DNA of 22,466 nt from Rhodospirillales bacterium (GTDB lineage Bacteria; Pseudomonadota; Alphaproteobacteria; SMXQ01), in the NCBI GenBank assembly GCA_024638585.1, contig JAHEKA010000003.1:1-22466 (forward strand), written 5' to 3'. Position numbers and translations under genes: made by a program. Below are positions 14,037-21,352 of the stretch, piece by piece. Position 1 is the first letter of the stretch. Every line of letters begins with the position of its first letter. The notes beneath the pieces were generated by a model. The model had not been told where the DNA came from, searched no databases, and saw nothing but the letters and a program-made list of their open reading frames with translations.

Positions 14037-14059
14037 CGGGCATTCCCGTCGAATGCCCG
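14037..14059 (+). other. Perfect 9-bp hairpin between ybgC and tolQ
   Basis: CGGGCATTC (14037-14045) and GAATGCCCG (14051-14059) are perfectly complementary around CCGTC. It begins 9 bases after the ybgC stop in a 121-bp gap. No T-run follows, so it may stabilise mRNA or weaken readthrough rather than terminate. Confidence 0.55.
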
Positions 14060-14149
14060 GGAATTGCCCTGGACGGGGCGGCGAAGAAGAGACAAACATG
14101 GGCCCAGCGGTCAGGTTCCGCGGGCGCGAAAAAGGAAAGGCGCATATTC

Positions 14150-14878
14150 ATGGAACCAGCGGCCATAGAAGCCGTGTCACTCGGCGGCCAGGCGGCAGTC
14201 GATCTCTCCGTCTGGTCCCTGTTTCTCCGGGCCGATGTCGTCGTCAAGCTGGTGATGATCCTGCTGCTGCTGGCGTCGCTCTGGAGCTGGGCGATCATCT
14301 TCGAGAAATACCGCCGCTTGCGCCGGGTCGACCGCGAGGCGGAGCATTTCGAAGACGCGTTCTGGGCGGGGGGCGCGCTGGAAGACTTGTTCCAGCGCAT
14401 CGGCGGCCGTCCCAACGACCCGATGGAGAGTCTGTTTGCCTCCGCCATGGGCGAGTGGCGCCGCTCCATGGACAAGGGGCTGATCACCGGATCGTCCTCC
14501 CGCGCCGCCTTGCAGACCCGCATTGAGCGGGTGATGCAGACCACCATGTCGCGGGAAATGGGGGCGCTGGAGCGCTATATGATCTTTCTCGCTTCGGTGG
14601 GTTCCACCGCGCCTTTCGTCGGCCTGTTCGGCACCGTCTGGGGAATCATGAACAGCTTCCAGGCGATTGCGCTGTCCAAGAACACCTCCCTCGCGGTGGT
14701 GGCACCCGGCATCGCCGAGGCCTTGTTTGCCACCGCCCTTGGCCTGGTCGCCGCGATCCCCGCGGTGATCGCCTATAATAAGTTCTCCTCCGACCTCGAC
14801 CGCTACGCCGGGCGCATGGAGGCTTTCATCAACGACTTCACCGCCATTCTTTCGCGCCAGTTGCAGGAGGGCAGCTGA
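14150..14878 (+). CDS. tolQ: Tol-Pal system proton-channel subunit TolQ
   Basis: Inner-membrane MotA/ExbB-family protein that, with TolR, converts proton-motive force into TolA movement during constriction. 242 aa with three membrane helices at about 29-52 (VVVKLVMILLLLASLWSWAIIF), 142-166 (YMIFLASVGSTAPFVGLFGTVWGIM) and 182-208 (VVAPGIAEALFATALGLVAAIPAVIAY); the family signatures STAPFVGLFGTVWGIM and GIAEAL are present. The start ATG at 14150 has AAAGGAAAGG just upstream; an in-frame extension to 13946 would overlap ybgC. The stop is directly followed by the tolR ATG. Confidence 0.96.
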   Translation: MEPAAIEAVSLGGQAAVDLSVWSLFLRADVVVKLVMILLLLASLWSWAIIFEKYRRLRRVDREAEHFEDAFWAGGALEDLFQRIGGRPNDPMESLFASAMGEWRRSMDKGLITGSSSRAALQTRIERVMQTTMSREMGALERYMIFLASVGSTAPFVGLFGTVWGIMNSFQAIALSKNTSLAVVAPGIAEALFATALGLVAAIPAVIAYNKFSSDLDRYAGRMEAFINDFTAILSRQLQEGS

Positions 14879-15334
14879 ATGGCCGGTCAGCTCGCACAAC
14901 CGGGAACCCGTGGCCGCCGCGGCGGCGGCCATCGGCGCGGCCCGATGAGCGAAATCAACGTCACGCCGATGGTCGACGTCATGCTTGTGCTGCTGGTCAT
15001 CTTCATGGTGACGGCGCCGCTATTGACCGTCGGCGTGCCCGTGGACCTGCCCAAGACCGAGGCCTCGGTGATGCAGGGACAGGACGAGCCCCTTGTGATC
15101 ACCGTCAACTCCGCCGGCCGCGTCTACCTGCAGGAGACCGAGATGACCCTCGACGTCCTGGTGGCGCGGCTCAGGGCCATCACACAGAACAAGCTCGACA
15201 CCCGTATCTTCGTTCGCGGCGACAAGGCGGTGGTCTATGGCCGCATCATGGAGGTGATGGGGACCGTCAACGCCGCCGGCTTCACCAAGGTGGCCCTGAT
15301 CGCAGAGCTTCCTGTCAACAAGCCGGGCAAGTAG
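14879..15334 (+). CDS. tolR: Tol-Pal system protein TolR
   Basis: ExbD-family partner of TolQ with one N-terminal membrane helix and a periplasmic domain, 151 aa. After a Gly/Arg-rich cytoplasmic stretch, EINVTPMVDVMLVLLVIFMVTAPLL forms the helix (about 31-52) with the conserved proton-path aspartate D33. The periplasmic part (VPVDLPKTEAS ... DTRIFVRGDKAVVYGRIMEVMGTVNAAGFTKVALI) has the usual ExbD/TolR pattern. The ATG abuts the tolQ TGA, so translation is coupled. tolA begins 10 bp after the stop. Confidence 0.95.
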   Translation: MAGQLAQPGTRGRRGGGHRRGPMSEINVTPMVDVMLVLLVIFMVTAPLLTVGVPVDLPKTEASVMQGQDEPLVITVNSAGRVYLQETEMTLDVLVARLRAITQNKLDTRIFVRGDKAVVYGRIMEVMGTVNAAGFTKVALIAELPVNKPGK

Positions 15335-15344
15335 GAATGCTGGG

Positions 15345-16217
15345 ATGCGGCGCAGCTTGATCTTCTCCGTGATTCTGCACCTGTCGGTGCTGGTTCTGGC
15401 GTTGGTTGGGCTTCCCAAGCTTTGGGACACCGCGCCTAAGGTCGACACGCCATTGATCGTGGATGTCGTCACCATCGATAAGGTGACCAAGGCCGAGGAC
15501 ACGGCCAAGCCGAAGGCGCCTGAAAAGAAGAAACCGGAAAAAAAGCCGCCGCCCGCCCCGCCGGTCGCCAAGACGCCGCCGCCGTCGCCGGCTCCGAAGC
15601 CTCCCGAGGCTGCTGAAGCGAAGGCGGAAAAAGTGCCGGTGATCAAGCCCAAGAAGAAACCGAAGAAGAAGAAAAAGGCGAAGAAGGAGGAGCAGCCCAA
15701 GGCCGTCAAGCCGCCGCGCCAGATCGCCCGGGCCAGGCCGCGCCGCCGCCCGCCCCCCTCGCGCGAGGATTTCCTGAAATCGGTGTTGCGCGATGTCGCC
15801 CCGGAAGAGCGGGCGGAGCGGGCCGAGAAGGAGGCGCCCAAGGAGGCGCCTCGGCCCGAACCGAAGAAGACGCCGGTGCGCCGGGCCCCGCTCGATGCCC
15901 AGGCAACCATGACCGAGATCGACGCCATCCGCCGACAGATCGAAGGCTGCTGGAATATCCCCGCGGGCTCCCGCAATGCCGAGAACCTGGTGGTGTCGAT
16001 CCGCGTCTGGGTCAATCCCGACGGTAAGGTCGCCAGGGCGGAGATTCTCGATCGGGCTCGTATGGGCAGCGATCCGTTCTACCGGTCGGCGGCGGAGAGT
16101 GCGTTGCGCGCGGTGCTCAATCCCCGTTGCAGTCCCCTGCGGTTTCCGCCTACAAAGTACGACCAGTTCAAGGTCATGGTGCTGAATTTTAATCCCAAGG
16201 AGGCGACCGGGTCCTGA
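15345..16217 (+). CDS. tolA: Tol-Pal system protein TolA
   Basis: Inner-membrane anchored protein spanning the periplasm to reach TolB/Pal. 290 aa: membrane helix at about 4-24 (SLIFSVILHLSVLVLALVGLP), then a long Pro/Lys/Ala-rich region (about 45-190) in which poly-Lys/Pro replaces the long alanine helix of E. coli TolA, and a C-terminal TonB/TolA-like domain (MTEIDAIRRQIEGCWNIPAGSRNAENLVVSIRVWVNPDGKVARAEILD ... AAESALRAVLNPRC). Such Pro-rich TolA is usual in alphaproteobacteria. The polyproline and KPKKKPKKKKKAKK stretches make it a likely EF-P-dependent protein (inference). Confidence 0.93.
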   Translation: MRRSLIFSVILHLSVLVLALVGLPKLWDTAPKVDTPLIVDVVTIDKVTKAEDTAKPKAPEKKKPEKKPPPAPPVAKTPPPSPAPKPPEAAEAKAEKVPVIKPKKKPKKKKKAKKEEQPKAVKPPRQIARARPRRRPPPSREDFLKSVLRDVAPEERAERAEKEAPKEAPRPEPKKTPVRRAPLDAQATMTEIDAIRRQIEGCWNIPAGSRNAENLVVSIRVWVNPDGKVARAEILDRARMGSDPFYRSAAESALRAVLNPRCSPLRFPPTKYDQFKVMVLNFNPKEATGS

Positions 16218-16222
16218 GCAAG

Positions 16223-16242
16223 GGCGGAGCCATATTTCCGCC
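16223..16242 (+). other. Small hairpin between tolA and tolB
   Basis: GGCGGA (16223-16228) and TCCGCC (16237-16242) pair around an 8-nt loop in the 52-bp tolA-tolB gap. An 8-codon frame from ATG 16247 (MTRMTQPA) follows and its TGA overlaps the tolB ATG. No T-run is present; possible mRNA element. Confidence 0.3.
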
Positions 16243-16269
16243 ATAGATGACCCGTATGACCCAACCAGC

Positions 16270-17658
16270 ATGATTGAGTCCGCGAAATCGACAGTCACTT
16301 CAGCCGCATCCTCCGGCGACATAAGGGTAGGGCCGCTGTTCGCTTGGTTGGCGGCTTGCGCCGTGGTGGCGGGGCTCTTGTTTCCCGGCCCGGCATTTGC
16401 TGAGCTCAAGATCGATATCACCCGCGGCAAGGTCGAACCGATGCCCGTGGCGATCACCGATTTCCTTGGCGCCTCGCCACGGGAAAAATTCATCGGGTCC
16501 AAGCTGGCGGCGGTGTTACGCAAGGACCTGGAGCGTTCGGGCCTGTTCCGCCCGATCGATCCCAAGGCTTTCATCCAGACCCTCGAAGCCCTGCAGGTCC
16601 AGCCCCGGTTCGGCGACTGGCGTCAGATCAGCGCCCAGGCGCTGGTTTCGGGGCGGGCCAAGCTCCAGCCCGATGGACGCCTGCGTCTGGAGTTCCGCCT
16701 TTGGGACGTATTCGCCGAGCAGCAGATGATGGGCCTCGCCTACTACACCATGCCCGGCAACTGGCGGCGCGTCGCCCATATCATTGCCGATGCCATCTAC
16801 AAGCGGATCACCGGCGAGGACGGCTATTTCGATACCCGGGTGGTGTTCATCTCCGAAACCGGGCCAAAGAAACGCCGGATCAAGCGCCTCGCCATCATGG
16901 ATCAGGACGGCTACAACCACCGTTTCCTGTCCGATGGCCGTGATCTGGTCCTGACGCCGCGTTTTTCGCCGACGGCGCAGGAGATCACCTATCTGTCCTA
17001 TTACCGCAACCGGCCCAGGGTCTATCTGCTCAATATCGACAGCGGCCGCCAGGAAGTGCTGGGCGACTTTCCCGGCATGACCTTCGCGCCGCGGTTCTCT
17101 CCCGACGGCAATAAGGTCATCATGTCCCTGGCCAAGGACGGCAATACGGATATTCACGTGATGGATCTCCGTACCCGCAGGTCCAGGCGGCTGACCACCC
17201 ATCCGTCGATCGACACGTCGCCGTCCTTTTCCCCCGACAACCGCCGAATCACCTTCGAATCCGACCGCGGCGGGCGGCAGCAGATCTACGTGATGAACGG
17301 CGATGGCTCCAACGTGCGCCGTATTTCCTTCGGCAAGGGCCGCTATGCGACCCCGGTCTGGTCACCGCGCGGCGATCTCATTGCCTTCACCAAGCTGCGC
17401 AAGGGCCGGTTCTTCATCGGTGTCATGCGGCCGGACGGCAGCGGCGAGCGCCTGCTGACCGAGAGTTTCCTGGTCGAGGGCCCGACCTGGGCGCCCAACG
17501 GCCGGGTGCTGATGTTCTTCCGCCAAACCCCCGCGGACGACCGCGGCCGGGGCGGGACGACGAAGCTCTATTCCATCGATATCACGGGTTACAATGAGCG
17601 CGAGGTCGTGACTCCCACCGATGCTTCCGATCCCGCCTGGTCGCCCCTCATCCCATGA
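16270..17658 (+). CDS. tolB: Tol-Pal system beta-propeller protein TolB
   Basis: Periplasmic protein that binds Pal and TolA alternately. 462 aa: a long signal sequence with hydrophobic core LFAWLAACAVVAGLLFPGPAFA, cleaved probably after residue 44 (AFA|E), an N-terminal alpha/beta domain (LKIDITRGKVEPMPVAITDFLG ... QALVSGRAKLQPDGRLRLEFRLWDV), and a six-bladed propeller with repeated PRFSPDG / PSFSPDN / PVWSPRG / PTWAPNG motifs. The ATG at 16270 is the only ATG in frame here; it overlaps an 8-codon upstream frame in the form ATGA and has a weak ribosome binding site, so coupling to that frame is possible. Confidence 0.96.
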   Translation: MIESAKSTVTSAASSGDIRVGPLFAWLAACAVVAGLLFPGPAFAELKIDITRGKVEPMPVAITDFLGASPREKFIGSKLAAVLRKDLERSGLFRPIDPKAFIQTLEALQVQPRFGDWRQISAQALVSGRAKLQPDGRLRLEFRLWDVFAEQQMMGLAYYTMPGNWRRVAHIIADAIYKRITGEDGYFDTRVVFISETGPKKRRIKRLAIMDQDGYNHRFLSDGRDLVLTPRFSPTAQEITYLSYYRNRPRVYLLNIDSGRQEVLGDFPGMTFAPRFSPDGNKVIMSLAKDGNTDIHVMDLRTRRSRRLTTHPSIDTSPSFSPDNRRITFESDRGGRQQIYVMNGDGSNVRRISFGKGRYATPVWSPRGDLIAFTKLRKGRFFIGVMRPDGSGERLLTESFLVEGPTWAPNGRVLMFFRQTPADDRGRGGTTKLYSIDITGYNEREVVTPTDASDPAWSPLIP

Positions 17659-17685
17659 CCCCACGCATCATCTGGTGTTCGGCGG

Positions 17686-17715
17686 TTGTCAGTCTACGTC
17701 ATTGTGTCTTATAGT
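17686..17715 (+). promoter_or_regulatory. Putative pal promoter with overlapping GTTAACC site
   Basis: TTGTCA (17686-17691) and TATAGT (17710-17715) are 18 bases apart and each matches the sigma-70 consensus at 5 of 6 positions. The predicted start (about 17722) overlaps GGTTAACCAT at 17723-17732, a CtrA-type half-site. The whole 190-bp gap is AT-rich compared with flanking genes, so pal-cpoB probably has its own promoter. Confidence 0.5.
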
Positions 17716-17848
17716 GATTTTCGGTTAACCATGAATGCCTCGGGTTTTTACTGCGCGTTAATGTAATGAAGCGACTTTTGCTGTCGATCCAAACTGTAGT
17801 TTGGGTCTTCGCATGACTCCCGGCTTTGCCAATAGAGGGGAATAAAAA

Positions 17849-18379
17849 ATGGCTCTGCGATTTTTGAGTATCTTGGCCGCATTTCTGCTTCTCGCGGCTT
17901 GCGAGTCCACTCCTGATAAAAAACCATCAACGAGCGGCGCCGGGGGAACCTCCACATCCAGCGGCTCTGGCAGCGGCGGAACGACCTCCCGAACGCTGCC
18001 AGGCCCAAGAGCAGGATCGGCGGAAGATTTCGTTGTCAATGTTGGCGACCGGGTCTTCTTCGATTTCGATCGTTACAACTTGAAGCCCCAGGCCCGTCAG
18101 GTCCTGGAACGTCAAGCGACGTGGCTCAAGCGGTATCCCAGCGTCGTGGTCACCGTCGAGGGACATTGCGACGAACGCGGTACCCGGGAATACAACCTGG
18201 CGCTTGGCGAGCGCCGCGCCAACTCGGCCAAGAACTACCTGGTCGCTCTGGGCGTCAATCCCAACCGCATCCGCACCATTTCCTACGGCAAGGAACGTCC
18301 TGCCGTAGCCGGCTCCAACGATGCGGCCTGGGCCCAGAACCGGCGGGCGGTGACCGCGGTTCGCGCGCCCGGATCCTGA
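17849..18379 (+). CDS. pal: Peptidoglycan-associated lipoprotein Pal
   Basis: Outer-membrane lipoprotein that ties the outer membrane to peptidoglycan at the septum. 176 aa: signal MALRFLSILAAFLLLAAC with lipobox LLAAC (lipidated C18), a Ser/Gly/Thr-rich tether (about 20-55), and an OmpA-C domain VGDRVFFDFDRYNLKPQARQVLERQATWL ... VTVEGHCDERGTREYNLALGERRANSAKNYL, including the Asp and Arg that bind meso-diaminopimelate. GAGGGG precedes the ATG. TolB is encoded immediately upstream and CpoB downstream. Confidence 0.97.
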   Translation: MALRFLSILAAFLLLAACESTPDKKPSTSGAGGTSTSSGSGSGGTTSRTLPGPRAGSAEDFVVNVGDRVFFDFDRYNLKPQARQVLERQATWLKRYPSVVVTVEGHCDERGTREYNLALGERRANSAKNYLVALGVNPNRIRTISYGKERPAVAGSNDAAWAQNRRAVTAVRAPGS

Positions 18380-18385
18380 ACGACC

Positions 18386-18402
18386 GCCGGCTTCAGGCCG
18401 GC
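18386..18402 (+). terminator. Hairpin after pal
   Basis: GCCGGC repeats at 18386-18391 and 18397-18402, forming a 6-bp stem with a TTCAG loop 6 bases past the pal stop. There is no T-run. The remaining 180 bp to cpoB show no recognisable gene. Confidence 0.4.
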
Positions 18403-18582
18403 ACAGCCGGTATCGCCCGCCCCGTGCCCATGTGGCGCGGGGTGCGGTGATTCCAAGACCAGTTGGGGCGCGGCGTTGGCGCTGTGGCAGGAATGCAACG
18501 TCGCCGCGATGGCGTTCTAAGTCCGAACGCAACACGCCGGGTCGCCATAATTGTGCCGTGAATGGCGCAGAGGATTCGTGCC

Positions 18583-19770
18583 ATGTCTTCGATAGTCCGC
18601 AATCGCAATTCCATCCTGAACGCGGCTGGCGCGTTGCTTCGCCGGGCCCGGGCGGCGGCTCTTGGCGTCGTTCTGACGGGAGCCCTGACAGCGGGCCTGG
18701 GGCCGTCCTGGGCGCCGGCTCCGGTCCTCGCCCAGGGATCCAGCGAGATTCAGGGCCTGGTCGACCGGATCGACCGCCTGCAGCGTGAGCTGACGACCCT
18801 GCAACGCCAGGTCTATCGCGGCGGCACGCGACGGCCTGCGTCCCCCGGAGGGGCGGCAGTGTCCAGTCCCAACCTGTTGGCCGACATGCAGGTTCGGATG
18901 GATGAGATCGAAACCCAGTTGCGCGGGTTCACCGGACGCATGGAGGAGCTGCAGCACGCCATCGACACGGTGCGCAAACGCATGGACAAGATGGCCTCGG
19001 ACATTGAATTTCGGCTCAAGGCCCTGGAAGGCCGTGCCCATGCGCCGGCCGGCGCGGGGACACGGCCTTCGGATACCGCCGGCGCGGCGCCCACGGCCAC
19101 CGGTGCGTCAGGTGCGGGCCTTGCCGTCGTCGCCCCCACCCGCGCGGTTCCCGGTCAGGCTCCGATCCGGCAGGTGACACCCCGGGGCAGTGCGGCGCCG
19201 GCGCCGCTCGAACCGCAGGTCTTGGGCACGATTTCGCGTTCCGACCTCAACCGTTCGCAGGGGACAGCTCCCGCGGCGACCCCGACGCGCCGGTCCGCTG
19301 CCGCCCAGCCCCAGCGGCTTCAACCGAGGGCGCAACCAAAGCCGCCGGTGCGCGCCAAAGCCGCGCGTGCTGTGGTCGGCAAGACACCGGAGGCACAATA
19401 CAAGCACGCGACCGATCTTCTGTTCCGCTCCGATTACGCCGGTGCCGAGCGCGCCTTGGCGGCGTTCGTCCAGACCCATCCCAAGCATAAGCTCGCGGGC
19501 AATGCTCAATATTGGCTGGGCGAAACCCATTACGCCCGGGGCGCCTACCGATCCGCCGCAGCGGTCTTTGCCGAGGGCTATCAGAAGTATCCCGGCAGTG
19601 CCAAGGGGGCCGACAACCTCCTGAAGCTGGGCATGTCCCTGGCCGCGCTCAAAAAGAAGAAGAGCGCGTGCACCACCTTTTCCCGGCTTCTCAAGGAATA
19701 CCCGAGGGCCCCTTCCGCCGTGCGGTCAAGTGCGCGGAGTCAGCGCAAGAGCCTTCGCTGCCGGCGATGA
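18583..19770 (+). CDS. cpoB: Cell division coordinator CpoB (YbgF)
   Basis: Periplasmic TolA-binding protein that coordinates peptidoglycan synthesis with outer-membrane constriction. About 395 aa: signal peptide ending VLA|Q, coiled-coil SSEIQGLVDRIDRLQRELTTLQRQV and a second helix LADMQVRMDEIETQLRGFTGRMEELQHAIDTVRKRMD, a long Ala/Pro/Arg-rich linker (about 150 residues), then three TPR repeats (TPEAQYKHATDLLFRSDYAGAERALAAFVQTHPKH, NAQYWLGETHYARGAYRSAAAVFAEGYQKYP, ADNLLKLGMSLAALKKKKSACTTFSRLLKEYP). Start at 18583 has AGAGGA eight bases upstream; an in-frame ATG at 18562 is weaker. The C-terminus ...RSQRKSLRC is as expected, so no frameshift is present. Confidence 0.93.
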   Translation: MSSIVRNRNSILNAAGALLRRARAAALGVVLTGALTAGLGPSWAPAPVLAQGSSEIQGLVDRIDRLQRELTTLQRQVYRGGTRRPASPGGAAVSSPNLLADMQVRMDEIETQLRGFTGRMEELQHAIDTVRKRMDKMASDIEFRLKALEGRAHAPAGAGTRPSDTAGAAPTATGASGAGLAVVAPTRAVPGQAPIRQVTPRGSAAPAPLEPQVLGTISRSDLNRSQGTAPAATPTRRSAAAQPQRLQPRAQPKPPVRAKAARAVVGKTPEAQYKHATDLLFRSDYAGAERALAAFVQTHPKHKLAGNAQYWLGETHYARGAYRSAAAVFAEGYQKYPGSAKGADNLLKLGMSLAALKKKKSACTTFSRLLKEYPRAPSAVRSSARSQRKSLRCRR

Positions 19771-19813
19771 CCTGCGGCGCAGGCAGGCCTGTCGGGACCG
19801 CCCAAGCCGGGGC

Positions 19814-21217
19814 GTGATCGTGGCGCCCGTGTTTCCCCCTCATGGATCCTTGGTCCGCCGCTTCAATCGGGCGATGGCGGCGCTCGGTCCGTTCGAACCC
19901 GCGCCTGCATTGGCCGTCGCCGTTTCCGGCGGGGCCGACAGCATGGCGCTCGCCTTCCTCGCCCGGGATTGGGCGCAGGCCCGGGGCGGCGCTGTTACGG
20001 CGCTGACGGTCGATCATCGGCTCCGGCCCGAAGCGGGGCGGGAGGCGCGCTGGGTGCGCAGGGCCCTGGCGAAAGAGGGGATCGGCCATCGTGCGCTGGT
20101 GTGGCGCGAGGGTGCCGATGGGACGCGGGCCAATCTTCAGGCGCGGGCGCGCGTGGCGCGCTATCGCTTGTTGTCGGATTGGTGCCGAGCCCATGGTGTC
20201 CTGCATCTGTTGACGGCCCATCACCAGGATGATCAGGCAGAGACCTTCCTGCTGCGTCTCGGCAGGGGCAGCGGCGCCTTCGGGCTGGCCGGCATGGCCG
20301 CACTGGCGGAGCGTCCTCACTTCCGACTGCTGCGCCCGCTTCTGGAACTTCCAGGCAAAGATCTTCGCGCCGCCCTTTCCCGTGCCGGTCAGGAATGGAT
20401 CGAAGATCCGTCCAACGCCGATCCCGCCTTTGCCCGGGTTCGGGTGCGCCGGGCGCTGCCGGGGCTCCAGGCCGCGGGTCTCGGCCCGGCCCGCATCGCC
20501 GAAACCACAGCAAGGTTGGGTGGCGACCGCCGGGTGCTGGAGGGTTCGGTGGCGCGGCTCCTGGCGCGCGCGGCATCGCCGGATCCAGCGGGTTTCGTGC
20601 GCCTCGATCGGGCCGAGTTCCTGGATGCGCCGAGGCCGGCCGGGCTTCGCGCCCTGGCCCGGGTGCTGGGGGCGGTCGGCGGAGCGGAATACGCGCCGCG
20701 CTTCGAGCGCTTGGCAAGGCTCTATGACGAAATTGCCGGCCCCTGCCGGGCGCGGACGCTGGGCGGCTGCACGATCCGTCCCTCCCGTGGGGGTGCCTTG
20801 CTGGTCTGCCGCGAGCCCGCCGCTCAAGAGGCCCCGGTGGCGGTTTCGGGGCCCGGATCGATGATCTGGGACCGTCGGTTTCTTGTTCGCCTCTCCCGCG
20901 TCAAAGGAGCGGGATCGAATGTTCGGGCCCGCTACACCCTGGCTCCCCTCGGGCGAGCGGGCTGGATGGCCATCAAAGCCGATGTACCAGGCTATGCCGG
21001 GCGGCCCGGCAACCGGCCACGATCATTGCCCGCCCAGGTCCGGGCCGGGCTGCCGGCGCTGCGCCGCGCCGGACGCGTGGTGGAGGTGCCGCACCTCGGC
21101 TATAGACGGTCCGGGGCCGGTGTTGGTACTCTGACCATCGCAGAAGCGCGACCGTTGCCGCCCGAGCCTCTGGCGGGCGCGGTGTTCGGTGTGGCAGGCT
21201 CGGTGAGCGGCGGGTGA
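19814..21217 (+). CDS. tilS: tRNA(Ile)-lysidine synthetase TilS
   Basis: Converts the wobble C34 of tRNA-Ile(CAU) to lysidine so that AUA is decoded as Ile. About 467 aa. PP-loop SGGADSMAL near the N-terminus; LTAHHQDDQAETFLLRLGRGSGAFGLAGM is the conserved tRNA/ATP-site region, followed by LLRPLLELPGKDLRAAL and WIEDPSNADPAFARVRVR. The C-terminal TilS substrate-binding domain is present, so this is not a truncated form. No ATG suits the N-terminus; GTG at 19814 (or 19820) is the likely start, with an upstream GTG at 19730 overlapping cpoB and an internal ATG at 19874 too late for the family. It commonly lies between tol-pal and ftsH in alphaproteobacteria. Confidence 0.92.
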   Translation: MIVAPVFPPHGSLVRRFNRAMAALGPFEPAPALAVAVSGGADSMALAFLARDWAQARGGAVTALTVDHRLRPEAGREARWVRRALAKEGIGHRALVWREGADGTRANLQARARVARYRLLSDWCRAHGVLHLLTAHHQDDQAETFLLRLGRGSGAFGLAGMAALAERPHFRLLRPLLELPGKDLRAALSRAGQEWIEDPSNADPAFARVRVRRALPGLQAAGLGPARIAETTARLGGDRRVLEGSVARLLARAASPDPAGFVRLDRAEFLDAPRPAGLRALARVLGAVGGAEYAPRFERLARLYDEIAGPCRARTLGGCTIRPSRGGALLVCREPAAQEAPVAVSGPGSMIWDRRFLVRLSRVKGAGSNVRARYTLAPLGRAGWMAIKADVPGYAGRPGNRPRSLPAQVRAGLPALRRAGRVVEVPHLGYRRSGAGVGTLTIAEARPLPPEPLAGAVFGVAGSVSGG

Positions 21218-21237
21218 AACCGATGACAAAAAGCCTT

Positions 21238-21258
21238 GTGTTTCGGGGCCGGAAACAC
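21238..21258 (+). terminator. Hairpin after tilS
   Basis: GTGTTTC (21238-21244) and GAAACAC (21252-21258) form a perfect 7-bp stem with a GGGGCCG loop, 21 bases past the tilS stop, followed by CATTTGTTC. The T-rich tail is imperfect. Downstream, GTTAACC at 21294 lies upstream of ftsH. Confidence 0.5.
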
Positions 21259-21352
21259 CATTTGTTCATCAGTCCGGACCGGTGGTCAGGGCCGTTAACC
21301 AGGAGTTGGCAGTTGCCGGTTACCGTAGCGTCATTGTCATGAGGGAAAGCAC

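Noticed and set aside
15315..16574. 419-codon minus-strand frame opposite tolA/tolB
   Set aside because: Antisense shadow; its Arg/Leu/Phe-rich repeats mirror the Lys/Pro-rich TolA linker.
18403..18582. Small gene in the pal-cpoB spacer
   Set aside because: Open frames on both strands lack ribosome binding sites and recognisable content; no RNA fold stood out beyond the hairpin at 18386-18402.
19680..19817. Frameshift at the cpoB C-terminus
   Set aside because: The frame ends ...APSAVRSSARSQRKSLRCRR, which fits the family C-terminus; the alternative frame is not needed.
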